Assembly: GCA_947372365.1 (NCBI GenBank)
Contig: CANBTK010000164.1
Span: 1 to 5,741, forward strand
Direction: 5' to 3'
Length of the DNA stretch: 5,741 bases
From: Flavipsychrobacter stenotrophus
GTDB lineage: Bacteria > Bacteroidota > Bacteroidia > Chitinophagales > Chitinophagaceae
The notes beneath the pieces were generated by a model. It was not told where the DNA came from. It worked only from the letters and a program-made list of their open reading frames with translations, and made no database searches. A program made the position numbers and the translations under genes. This document shows positions 1 to 5,629 of this stretch, one piece after another; position 1 is the first letter of the stretch; each line of letters opens with the position of its first letter.

Positions 1-376
1 GCACCTTATTCCCCTTGTTAGAGCGCGGGATAGCAGACAACAGGCTTGCCCTGGTCTTGGCAGTAACAATTTCGCGTGGCAATACTGCCCGCTCCATTGT
101 AGAATAACCAAAGTATGGAATAACCAGCGTCAGCGAATCTGCGCCATAACTCACCAGCGAAGACGCCAGGTCATACAGCTCTAAAGTAGCTTCGTCAGAG
201 ATGGTACCGCCTATAAGCACTACATGCCTGTGTTCTACCATGGATATGATACGCTGGTAGCGCTCGCCATCGGTGAAATAACTCACTTCCAGCTCCCCTC
301 TTTCAAAGCCACCAATGGCCATTACCTTCTCTGCCAGGCCTTCATACGCTTTAATAGAAAACAGTATCTTCTTCAT
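1..376 (-). CDS. PRPP synthetase (ribose-phosphate pyrophosphokinase) family protein, N-terminal part, 3' end outside window
   Basis: Starting at ATG 376, 125 codons are visible before the left edge. The protein aligns by eye with the N-terminal domain of ribose-phosphate pyrophosphokinases, which make PRPP from ribose 5-phosphate and ATP for nucleotide, His and Trp synthesis in the cytoplasm. Matching signatures are FTDGER at residues 34-39 (family F-S-D-G-E), VIPYFGY at 85-91 (hallmark of the family) and PREIVTAK at 100-107 (family P-I-T-A-K). It is divergent: the segment after PYFGY reads STMER where canonical enzymes have ARQDR, so the Arg-Gln pair that contacts the ATP adenine is replaced by Thr-Met. 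The catalytic His loop and PRPP loop lie outside the window. An in-frame TTG lies at 394, but the ATG is preferred. The family call is strong; whether it is the housekeeping enzyme or a paralogue with altered substrate use is open, so no symbol is given. Confidence 0.85.
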   Translation of the reverse strand, partial: MKKILFSIKAYEGLAEKVMAIGGFERGELEVSYFTDGERYQRIISMVEHRHVVLIGGTISDEATLELYDLASSLVSYGADSLTLVIPYFGYSTMERAVLPREIVTAKTRASLLSAIPRSNKGNKV

Positions 377-415
377 AATGGTGCTGATTTGCAATTACAT
401 TTTCCCTTACCTGCT

Positions 416-423
416 CAAAAGTA
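416..423 (-). promoter_or_regulatory. Bacteroidota-type -7 element for the PRPP synthetase-like gene
   Basis: Read on the minus strand this is TACTTTTG, a full match to the Bacteroidota -7 consensus TAnnTTTG. It lies 39 bp upstream of the ATG at 376, so transcription would begin near 412 and give a leader of about 36 nt. No good -33 TTTG is seen at the usual distance of about 19 bp; the nearest (CAAA on the plus strand at 449-452) is too far away. An 8-mer with six fixed positions can occur by chance, so confidence is moderate. Confidence 0.5.
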
Positions 424-447
424 ATGGTATTTACTAAAACACCATTA
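422..447. repeat. Inverted repeat TAATGGT-N12-ACCATTA in divergent promoter region
   Basis: Perfect 7-bp arms at 422-428 and 441-447 flank a 12-bp spacer. The left arm overlaps the -7 box of the leftward gene by 2 bp, a position where a bound protein could block polymerase. A further direct copy of TAATGGT lies at 376-382 over the start codon. The symmetry is directly visible; an operator role is inference. Confidence 0.35.
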
Positions 448-498
448 TCAAAAACGGTTTGCATGGACTGCCACCACACCTGCAAAAAACAAAGTACC

Positions 499-506
499 TA
501 CTTTTA
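499..506 (+). promoter_or_regulatory. Weak candidate -7 element for the exported protein gene at 560
   Basis: TACTTTTA matches five of the six fixed positions of TAnnTTTG (the last is A instead of G). It would start transcription near 510 and give a leader of about 50 nt that contains the perfect hairpin at 526-545. No -33 TTTG is seen at the right spacing. Confidence 0.25.
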
Positions 507-525
507 CCTAACTTGGTGGCGTAAA

Positions 526-545
526 GCCTAAGGGTAGCCTTAGGC
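526..545 (+). promoter_or_regulatory. Perfect stem-loop in the leader of the gene at 560
   Basis: GCCTAAGG (526-533) and CCTTAGGC (538-545) are exact reverse complements around a GTAG loop, giving an 8-bp stem with 4-nt loop that ends 14 nt before the ATG at 560. No T-run follows, so it is not a standard terminator. It could be an mRNA leader structure affecting translation or stability, or a protein-binding palindrome. The hairpin is seen directly; its role is unknown. Confidence 0.45.
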
Positions 546-559
546 GGCAGTATGACAAT

Positions 560-1030
560 ATGAATAAATTCCTTTTTTACTTTATGGGGGCGGTGTTTTT
601 GGCAGGTGGGGCGCAGGGGCAGCAGCGCAATGATACAGCACGCTACCTGGTGCCTGATTTTTATAAGCCTGTTCCTGGAACAAGCCGGGATACTACTTTC
701 AAATTTGAATGCTACAACAGGCATGACAGCATTATAAATAATGTAGATGATTTTGAACGTGTGTTCTTTTACTCTGTTTTCAAAAATTACATTGACTCAA
801 CGCATACGTATAAAGATGCAAAGGGGGCAAAACAGTTCCTGCCGGTTTCTAAAATTGTGCGGCGGTACGATAAGGTTGGCAAGGCCACATGGATGTGCAT
901 CAGCTACCCCGCCAACAAGATGAGTGAGCTGGAGGAAGATAAAATGAATATCGTAAGAACGGATACCCTGCCCACCAGCACGGGAATAGCCATATACCAA
1001 TACTACAAAACAACCAGCCCGGATAAATAA
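560..1030 (+). CDS. Small exported protein of unknown function (156 aa)
   Basis: I do not recognise this protein. The N-terminus is a typical signal peptide: Lys at residue 3, a hydrophobic core from 4 to 17 (FLFYFMGAVFLAGG), and a likely signal peptidase I site after A-Q-G at 18-20, leaving a mature protein beginning QQRND. No lipobox Cys is present. The mature chain of about 136 residues is polar, rich in Lys, Asp, Thr and Tyr, with two Cys (51, 113) and no further membrane segment, so it is probably periplasmic or outer-membrane-associated. The start is fixed because the upstream ATG at 552 makes only a three-codon frame that ends across this start. It diverges from the PRPP synthetase-like gene and faces ispH tail to tail, 5 bp apart. 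A signal peptide plus amino-acid-like composition throughout support a real gene; nothing supports a specific function. Confidence 0.75.
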   Translation: MNKFLFYFMGAVFLAGGAQGQQRNDTARYLVPDFYKPVPGTSRDTTFKFECYNRHDSIINNVDDFERVFFYSVFKNYIDSTHTYKDAKGAKQFLPVSKIVRRYDKVGKATWMCISYPANKMSELEEDKMNIVRTDTLPTSTGIAIYQYYKTTSPDK

Positions 1031-1035
1031 CCTTC

Positions 1036-2268
1036 TTATTCTGCGCCCCAGCTACTCAGCAAGCCCTGCATACCGCTTTCGTTGCCGGTTAGCAATGCGA
1101 GCCTGGCTATTACGCGCTCCACAAGGGCATCGGGGCACGACGCGCCTGATGTTATCATTACCCTGAAAGGTTTAAAAGGCGGCAAATACCCTGTTGTTAC
1201 TAACTCCTTATGCTGGTGCAAATCGAAGTGCCTTATTTCATTTGCTGACACCAGGCAATGTTCATCACTGATAAAATAAGTAGGCAACTTAAGTTCGCAC
1301 AACTCTACAAGGTGCGATGTGTTAGAACTGTTATAGCCACCCACCACCAGTGCAAAGTCGGCATCCTGTTCCAGCATGCCGGTTACAGCGTTTTGGTTAT
1401 CATTAGTGGCATAGCACAAGGTATCGCGCGTATCGGCAACGCGCTCACTGGCCCTACCGTCAGGTGTGTAATAATGTTCCAGCACCACCGAGCGCAGGTA
1501 ATCGGCTATCCCCTGTGTTTCGCTGGCCAGCATAGTGGTCTGGTTGACTACGCCTATGCGCTCCAGGTCTTTGGCTACATCAAAACCTTCGGAATATTGC
1601 CCTTTAAAATCGGTATAAAATTGTTCATCAGGTAGTTCGTGTGTAATATACTGGCCCAGCAATTCGGCTTGTGCCATATCCTTTACCACTACTGTAGGCG
1701 TGTGCGCCTTGCTGTGCGAAAATGTAGCCCTTGTTTCTTCGTGCCCCGGCTTGCCGTGCACAACTAGAGTATAGCCATCATCACCTATTTTACCGGCACG
1801 GTTCCATACCTTTTCTACAAAGGGGCAGGTGGTTTCGTAGTGGGTGGGGTTTATGCCCTTGCCCTTCAGCAATTGCTCCATTTCAAGGGTCGTGCCAAAG
1901 GCGGGTATTATCACCACATCGTCGCTGGTAATATCGTCCCATGGCATCAGCATATTGCCCTTGGTGTCCATTATAAAGCGGATGCCTAGCGCCTGCAGGT
2001 CGGCATTAACGCCGGGGTTATGAATCATTTCGCTGAGCAGGAAAATCCGCTTGCCTTTATTTTCCTCTACAGCCCTGAATGCTATTTCAATTGCATTTTC
2101 CACGCCATAGCAGAAGCCAAAATGGCGTGCAAGGATAACCTGCAAAGAACCCAGCCCAAGTACCGTAGGGGTGTAGTCCTTTTTCATTTTATCATTGCCT
2201 TTTCTTCTTTGCTTTATTGCGGTTACCAATGGGCTGCGGTAATGCACGGGAACGTTAAATGACTTCAT
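1036..2268 (-). CDS. ispH: 4-hydroxy-3-methylbut-2-enyl diphosphate reductase (IspH/LytB), 410 aa
   Basis: IspH is the [4Fe-4S] enzyme that performs the last step of the MEP pathway, reducing HMBPP to isopentenyl and dimethylallyl diphosphate in the cytoplasm. The three cluster cysteines are in their family contexts: C53 (FGFCYGVENA), C148 (TTCPFVEKVW) and C285 (DTLCYATNDNQ). Substrate-binding motifs are also present: GHEE at 175-178 (catalytic Glu), NQTT at 242-245, SSN at 314-316 and SGAS at 374-377. At 410 residues it is the long form of Bacteroidota and cyanobacteria, with an extra N-terminal stretch of about 45 residues, rather than the roughly 316-residue E. coli form. I place the start at ATG 2268 (MKSFNVP). 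The frame extends to a TTG at 2277, but that codon lies inside the -7 box, and MK-FNVP is the N-terminus I know from related long IspH proteins. The gene is intact and divergent from the TraB-family gene. Confidence 0.97.
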   Translation of the reverse strand: MKSFNVPVHYRSPLVTAIKQRRKGNDKMKKDYTPTVLGLGSLQVILARHFGFCYGVENAIEIAFRAVEENKGKRIFLLSEMIHNPGVNADLQALGIRFIMDTKGNMLMPWDDITSDDVVIIPAFGTTLEMEQLLKGKGINPTHYETTCPFVEKVWNRAGKIGDDGYTLVVHGKPGHEETRATFSHSKAHTPTVVVKDMAQAELLGQYITHELPDEQFYTDFKGQYSEGFDVAKDLERIGVVNQTTMLASETQGIADYLRSVVLEHYYTPDGRASERVADTRDTLCYATNDNQNAVTGMLEQDADFALVVGGYNSSNTSHLVELCELKLPTYFISDEHCLVSANEIRHFDLHQHKELVTTGYLPPFKPFRVMITSGASCPDALVERVIARLALLTGNESGMQGLLSSWGAE

Positions 2269-2274
2269 AAACCT

Positions 2275-2282
2275 CAAATTTA
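2275..2282 (-). promoter_or_regulatory. Bacteroidota-type -7 element of ispH, almost abutting the start codon
   Basis: On the minus strand this reads TAAATTTG, a full match to TAnnTTTG, with only six bases (AGGTTT) between it and the ATG at 2268. If it is used, transcription starts near 2271 and the leader is about 3 nt. No TTTG-like -33 is visible at the expected distance, so the call rests on the -7 box and its position. Confidence 0.5.
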
Positions 2283-2313
2283 CGCAAACACAGCCTACTG
2301 AGAATGTTTTGTG

Positions 2314-2345
2314 GTTGGTAATTTCTTCCTAAAATCATACATTAG
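2314..2345 (+). promoter_or_regulatory. Tentative promoter for the TraB/GumN-family gene
   Basis: GTTG at 2314-2317 lies 20 bp before TACATTAG at 2338-2345, which fits five of six fixed positions of TAnnTTTG. Transcription would begin near 2349, just before the imperfect stem-loop at 2351-2372. Both boxes are imperfect, so this is only a candidate. Confidence 0.25.
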
Positions 2346-2376
2346 CATTACAGGGCAGTTAATAGCTGCCTGCTAA
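2342..2376 (+). promoter_or_regulatory. Imperfect stem-loop immediately upstream of the TraB/GumN-family start
   Basis: CAGGGCAG (2351-2358, one bulged G) pairs with CTGCCTG (2366-2372) around a 7-nt loop. An outer helix of TTAG (2342-2345) with CTAA (2373-2376) can add to it across a bulge. The structure ends 2 nt before the ATG at 2379, and no Shine-Dalgarno sequence is visible, so folding could affect initiation. The pairing is visible; regulation is inference. Confidence 0.35.
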
Positions 2377-2378
2377 CG

Positions 2379-3254
2379 ATGAGGAAATTCACAACACTTA
2401 TTGCCATTGCCCTTTTGCTAACCGGGATACTTTGCCGGGCCCAAACCACCAAAAAGCCCAACGGGCACTCATTGCTATGGGCCATAACGGGCAAAGGGAT
2501 GGCCAGGCCATCGTACCTGTTCGGCACCATACACCTCATCTGCCCCTCTGATTTCATATGGACCAGCAAGATGAAAAAGAGCCTTACCGCCAGCGATAAG
2601 GTTTGTTTTGAAATGGACCTTGACGACCACGAAACTATGGTTGCCGCCGCCAATGGCTTTATGGATACCAGCGGCAAGCAACTCAAAGACTACTTTACAC
2701 CGGCTGAATATAAACTGCTCAAAAAATTCGTAAGGGATTCCATAGGCATGGACCTGGGCATGCTGCAGCAGATGAAGCCCGTAGCGCTGGAAAGCATTAT
2801 CAGCATGAAGGTTACCGACTGCCTCGTGCCTTTGTCGTATGAGGATAGCATTATGCGCAGCGCCAAGAGCAAGCATAAAGAAATACTGGGGCTCGAAAAC
2901 CCATCGGAGCAAATTGATGTGCTGGCTTCGCTGCCTGCCGATAGCGTTATTAAGGAGGTGCTGGACGACATACAGAATTTTTCAAAAAGCAAACAAGACT
3001 ACCGCCTGCTCGTAAATGCCTACAGGAAACAAGACCTGCCGGAGCTTTACCGCATCATTACCACATCAGCCTCCCTGGGCGACCAGATGGATGCCTTCCT
3101 TGATGACAGAAATAAGAAATGGATTGCCCGTATGGCTGACAAAATGAATAATTCCACGGTATTCTTTGCAGTAGGGGCAGGCCACCTGCTGGGCGACAAT
3201 GGCGTTATAAACCTTTTAAGGAAGGATGGCTATACTGTGGAGCCTATAAAATAG
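2379..3254 (+). CDS. TraB/GumN (Tiki-like) family exported putative metalloprotease, 291 aa
   Basis: The protein matches the TraB/PrgY/GumN family, related to animal Tiki proteases. Family signatures run in order: SLLWAI at 31-36, YLFGTIH at 46-52 (first GxxH motif), FEMD at 77-80 with a conserved Glu at 78, GLE at 171-173 followed by Q178, RN at 244-245 before the C-terminal core, and FFAVGAGHLLG at 262-272 (second GxxH motif), then a C-terminal GYTVEPI. In the family the two GxxH motifs and a Glu are proposed to form the metal and catalytic site. Residues 1-21 are a signal peptide (Lys3, hydrophobic 5-18, likely cleavage after CRA at 19-21); C19 is not in a good lipobox, so a soluble periplasmic location is more likely than a lipoprotein. 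Length is usual for bacterial GumN-type proteins. The substrate is unknown. The gene stands alone, divergent from ispH. Confidence 0.9.
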   Translation: MRKFTTLIAIALLLTGILCRAQTTKKPNGHSLLWAITGKGMARPSYLFGTIHLICPSDFIWTSKMKKSLTASDKVCFEMDLDDHETMVAAANGFMDTSGKQLKDYFTPAEYKLLKKFVRDSIGMDLGMLQQMKPVALESIISMKVTDCLVPLSYEDSIMRSAKSKHKEILGLENPSEQIDVLASLPADSVIKEVLDDIQNFSKSKQDYRLLVNAYRKQDLPELYRIITTSASLGDQMDAFLDDRNKKWIARMADKMNNSTVFFAVGAGHLLGDNGVINLLRKDGYTVEPIK

Positions 3255-3538
3255 AAATTACGGCCTTTCGCCATATTCTACGTTGCTGAAAAACTAGGCA
3301 TAAACGCTTGTACCGCCGCCACATTAAAACCGATACTTTTTTGAGTTGTGCCAGAAACCATGGCTACCGGCACCCTTTTTGTTCGGCATTACTATTGCCG
3401 AGCTGGAATTATACCAAGTGTGGACCAAACTTCGGCATGTGAACATCCCCTCACTCCCCTTCGAAAGGAAATAGCTATGCGGCGCTTGCTGTTGTGTTCA
3501 GCCTAATGTTGATACTGATTTATAATGCCCAATGGGTA
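3255..3538. other. Convergent intergenic region without a convincing gene
   Basis: This 284-bp gap separates the TraB-family gene and the histidine kinase, which end towards each other. The longest frame I noted is a 48-codon plus-strand ORF at 3360-3506; it has no start context, signal or recognisable motif and I do not call it. The gap holds two stem-loops (3381-3403 and 3521-3543) that may end transcription from either side. I see no transposase remnant or RNA gene. Confidence 0.6.
3381..3403. terminator. Stem-loop in the convergent gap, possible transcript end
   Basis: GTTCGGCA (3381-3388) and TGCCGAGC (3396-3403) form an 8-bp stem with one G-T pair around a TTACTAT loop. A CTTTTT tract lies just before it on the plus strand, and no T-run follows it on either strand, so it is not a canonical intrinsic terminator. 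Its place downstream of the TraB-family stop suggests a 3'-end structure. Confidence 0.35.
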
Positions 3539-3543
3539 TTATA
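3521..3543. terminator. Stem-loop overlapping the histidine kinase stop codon
   Basis: TATAATGCCC (3521-3530) pairs with GGGTATTATA (3534-3543) around a 3-nt AAT loop: a 10-bp stem with one G-T pair in plus-strand RNA, which becomes a C-A mismatch in minus-strand RNA. The kinase stop codon (3539-3541) lies in the stem. The better fold is therefore in the transcript coming from the TraB-family gene. No clear U-tract follows. Confidence 0.4.
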
Positions 3544-5125
3544 GTGTTACAATAAATTCTGTACCCTCGTTTTCTTTACTCTTTACTTTTATGGTGCCGC
3601 CAAATGACTCTATCTGTGCCTTGGTTATAAACAGGCCCACCCCCTTACTGTCATACCCCTTGTGGAAGGTCTGATTAAGTTTGAAAATTTTATTGCCGTA
3701 CCTATCCAGGTTGATGCCCAGGCCATTATCCTTAACTGAAATCACCACCTTATCATCCAGCGCGTAGGTGGAAACCAGTATCTCTGGCTGCCTGTCCTTG
3801 GCTGAATATTTAATGGCGTTGCTGATGAGGTTGTAAAGAATACTTTCCAGGAACACCCTGGGGTAATGAATGGTGGAGACCTCTATATTGCCTTTAATGG
3901 ATGCGTTCTTTTCAAAAATGACGCTATTCAGCTGGTTTATGGTGTCGCAAACTATCTTTTTAGCATCACAATCGTCATAAGGTATCGTCTTGTTCATGCT
4001 TATCTGCACTACTTCCATCAGCGTATTGAGGCTGCCCAGCAGCGATGTGCTCCCCTCATCCAGGAATTCAACTATCTCGCTGAGTTCCAGCTTCAGCGAA
4101 GTATCGGCTTGTGGCTCGTCATTGGTTTTAAGCATGTCCACCAGCAGCTTAATGTTATTAGCCGGGCCGCGCAGGTTGTGGGCAATGATATAGTTAAGCT
4201 CTTCAAGCTGGCTTATCTTATTAATAAGGCCCGATTTTATGGCTTCCAGTTCGCTGTTCTTCCAGTTCAGTTCATCAGCCAGTTCTTTTTTCTTGGTGAT
4301 GTCTATTATCTGCAGGATGAAAAACTTAGGCGTACCATCCATATTGGCCACTTTTGAAACCGTATGCAGGCCCCATAGCACCTTCTTGGTTTTAGATATG
4401 TAGCGCTTCTCTATGCTGTAGTGATTTATTACCTTAATCAGCATTTTGTGCAGCAGGCTCTGGTCGGTTTTATTATCGTCAGGGTGTGTAAGGTCCAGGA
4501 AATTCAGCTTCAGCAGCTCCCCCTTGATATAACCCGTGAAGTTGCAAACAGCATTATTGGCATCAAGTATAGTGCCATCAGGGCTTATAAGCGCCATGCC
4601 TATGCCCGAGTAATCGAACGCACTGCGGAAGGTATCGTTGTTTAGCTTCAGCGATTCCTCCAGCTCTACTTTATCGGTAATATCCTGCGCAAAACATATA
4701 ACGTAGGGTTGGTTGTTACTATCGCTGTGAATGTTGTTATTGTATAGCCAATGCTTCTTTTTGCCATACTTGGTAAGCACCTGTATAATGCCGCGCGAAC
4801 TGGTATTTTTGCGCAGCTGCGAAAGGTAGCTTTCAAAAAAGCTAACACGGTACTTTTCCGGCACCAGCGATATAAAATAAGAACCTACCAGCTCATCGTG
4901 CGCATAGCCCAGGCACGAAGCCGTATGCGGGTTTACCGTTAAAAACTTACCATTAAAATCGTGTGTAAATACAATAGCCGCACAACCCTCTACAATCTGT
5001 TTATAAATACCCTCGTCCCCACTATTTATTAGAGGCTCATTGGCCGTGGCATAGTTATGGCTTATGACAGTATCACGCTTCCGCAATACCTTCCTTTCAG
5101 AACTCATAACGTTATCATAACTCAT
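3539..5125 (-). CDS. PAS-PAS sensor histidine kinase, soluble, 528 aa
   Basis: A two-component sensor kinase that should autophosphorylate on His and pass phosphate to a response regulator. Domains from ATG 5125: a first PAS with PAC end at about 40-152 (FAQDIT 145-150), a second PAS/PAC at about 162-281 (IIDITKKKEL), a helical linker at 282-312, and a HisKA domain with H-box AHNLRGP at 315-321 (phosphoacceptor His316). The HATPase domain has N-box NLISNAIKYS (Asn436), G1 DNGLGI at 466-471, F-box Phe481 and G2 GVGLFI at 495-500, so all ATP-lid motifs are intact. There is no signal peptide, membrane segment or receiver domain, so it senses a cytoplasmic signal. I see no obvious haem or flavin motif in the PAS domains; the ligand is unknown. 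The frame extends to TTG 5143, and another ATG lies at 5107; ATG 5125 is a choice, not proven. No regulator gene adjoins it in the window, so it is an orphan here. Confidence 0.93.
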   Translation of the reverse strand: MSYDNVMSSERKVLRKRDTVISHNYATANEPLINSGDEGIYKQIVEGCAAIVFTHDFNGKFLTVNPHTASCLGYAHDELVGSYFISLVPEKYRVSFFESYLSQLRKNTSSRGIIQVLTKYGKKKHWLYNNNIHSDSNNQPYVICFAQDITDKVELEESLKLNNDTFRSAFDYSGIGMALISPDGTILDANNAVCNFTGYIKGELLKLNFLDLTHPDDNKTDQSLLHKMLIKVINHYSIEKRYISKTKKVLWGLHTVSKVANMDGTPKFFILQIIDITKKKELADELNWKNSELEAIKSGLINKISQLEELNYIIAHNLRGPANNIKLLVDMLKTNDEPQADTSLKLELSEIVEFLDEGSTSLLGSLNTLMEVVQISMNKTIPYDDCDAKKIVCDTINQLNSVIFEKNASIKGNIEVSTIHYPRVFLESILYNLISNAIKYSAKDRQPEILVSTYALDDKVVISVKDNGLGINLDRYGNKIFKLNQTFHKGYDSKGVGLFITKAQIESFGGTIKVKSKENEGTEFIVTL

Positions 5126-5150
5126 TACACGGTTAGGTTTCAATATCGCT

Positions 5151-5158
5151 TAAAATTA
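5151..5158 (-). promoter_or_regulatory. Weak candidate -7 element for the histidine kinase
   Basis: TAATTTTA on the minus strand matches five of six fixed positions of TAnnTTTG and would start transcription about 22 nt before ATG 5125. No -33 box at the right spacing supports it. The two full matches further upstream are alternatives that would give leaders of about 100 nt or more. Confidence 0.2.
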
Positions 5159-5293
5159 GCCCTAAACACTTAACAACTCCATTCTATCCTGCCAATGTTA
5201 AGGCACAAATAATATGCCCATTTTCAAAAATACATAATTATAACAGAATAATAACCCTCGTTTACAAAAATAGCGCCTATAAGGAACAAAACC

Positions 5294-5313
5294 AATTTTA
5301 TTTTTATAAAATT
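5294..5313. repeat. All-AT inverted repeat
   Basis: AATTTTAT (5294-5301) and ATAAAATT (5306-5313) are exact reverse complements around TTTT. With only A-T pairs the hairpin would be weak, and in such AT-rich DNA it may be chance; it could also be a site for a DNA-bending or AT-binding protein. Confidence 0.25.
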
Positions 5314-5417
5314 ATAGAAACACAAATACATTTTGATATTGTTAATGAAATATAACCTGTGGCACTAGGCTCTAACTATTAACTGCGCCAAACGGCATGG
5401 CACAAAAAAACTATAAG

Positions 5418-5449
5418 AAGCCGCTTCGCATACCCGGCTTATTTTATTA
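5418..5449 (+). terminator. Terminator-like hairpin with T-rich tail, no upstream gene
   Basis: AAGCCG (5418-5423) pairs with CGGCTT (5435-5440) around an 11-nt loop and is followed by ATTTTATTA. On the minus strand the same stem is followed, after a few bases, by a run of seven T (complement of 5404-5410). The form suggests a weak terminator in either direction, but no annotated gene needs one here. A competing small hairpin, GAAG/CTTC at 5417-5427, is also possible. Confidence 0.3.
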
Positions 5450-5479
5450 GTGTTCCATAGTGAAGTTGGCAAAATAAAT

Positions 5480-5497
5480 ACCATTAAGTTTAATGGT
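5480..5497. repeat. Palindrome ACCATTAAGTTTAATGGT, possible operator
   Basis: The arms ACCATTAA and TTAATGGT are perfect reverse complements with a 2-bp centre, an 18-bp site of the size bound by dimeric regulators. It lies about 100 bp upstream of the rbfA -33 region. The half-site ACCATTA/TAATGGT also occurs three times around the PRPP synthetase-like gene start. Symmetry is seen; function is inferred. Confidence 0.4.
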
Positions 5498-5598
5498 TAT
5501 GATCCTTTTGTACAAGGCGCAAAATCCGCGATTAGTAAATTATTTAAGGGCTTTTGCAACGAAGCAGAAATGGGGCAGAATTGTTGAAATTTGTGGGA

Positions 5599-5629
5599 TT
5601 TATTTTGTCACCTTCACTTAGTACCTTTG
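5599..5629 (+). promoter_or_regulatory. Bacteroidota-type promoter of rbfA
   Basis: TTTA at 5599-5602 (three of four for -33 TTTG) lies 19 bp before TACCTTTG at 5622-5629, a full match to -7 TAnnTTTG. This is the best promoter in the window. Only seven bases (GCAGGTT) separate the -7 box from the ATG at 5637, so the start site falls near 5633 and the leader would be about 4 nt. A second TTTG at 5604-5607 is too close to serve as the -33. Confidence 0.65.

Noticed and set aside
224..724. Frames of 66 (plus) and 96 (minus) codons across the first divergent region
   Set aside because: They run across the PRPP synthetase-like coding region, the promoter region and the exported-protein gene in wrong frames, with no supporting motif.
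1258..1635. 125-codon open frame on the plus strand inside ispH
   Set aside because: It is antisense to an intact ispH with all catalytic motifs and shows no recognisable protein features.
2355..2365. 11-bp word GCAGTTAATAG shared with the minus strand near 5380-5400
   Set aside because: Several shared 11-mers are expected by chance in a window of this size searched on both strands; the surrounding sequence does not align.
2475..2992. Two overlapping minus-strand open frames inside the TraB/GumN-family gene
   Set aside because: The plus-strand gene has a signal peptide and both GxxH motifs; the antisense frames are by-products of its codon use.
3360..3506. 48-codon plus-strand ORF in the convergent gap
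   Set aside because: The translation resembles nothing I know, contains the stem-loop at 3381-3403, and has no promoter or initiation context; a frame this short is expected by chance.
3866..4357. 163-codon open frame on the plus strand inside the histidine kinase
   Set aside because: It lies opposite the HisKA and linker coding region, which is clearly real; the antisense product has no domain I recognise.
5225..5272. Two CAAAAATA boxes 40 bp apart as tandem kinase promoters
   Set aside because: They match the -7 consensus on the minus strand, but in DNA this rich in A and T such matches are likely by chance and no -33 boxes support them.
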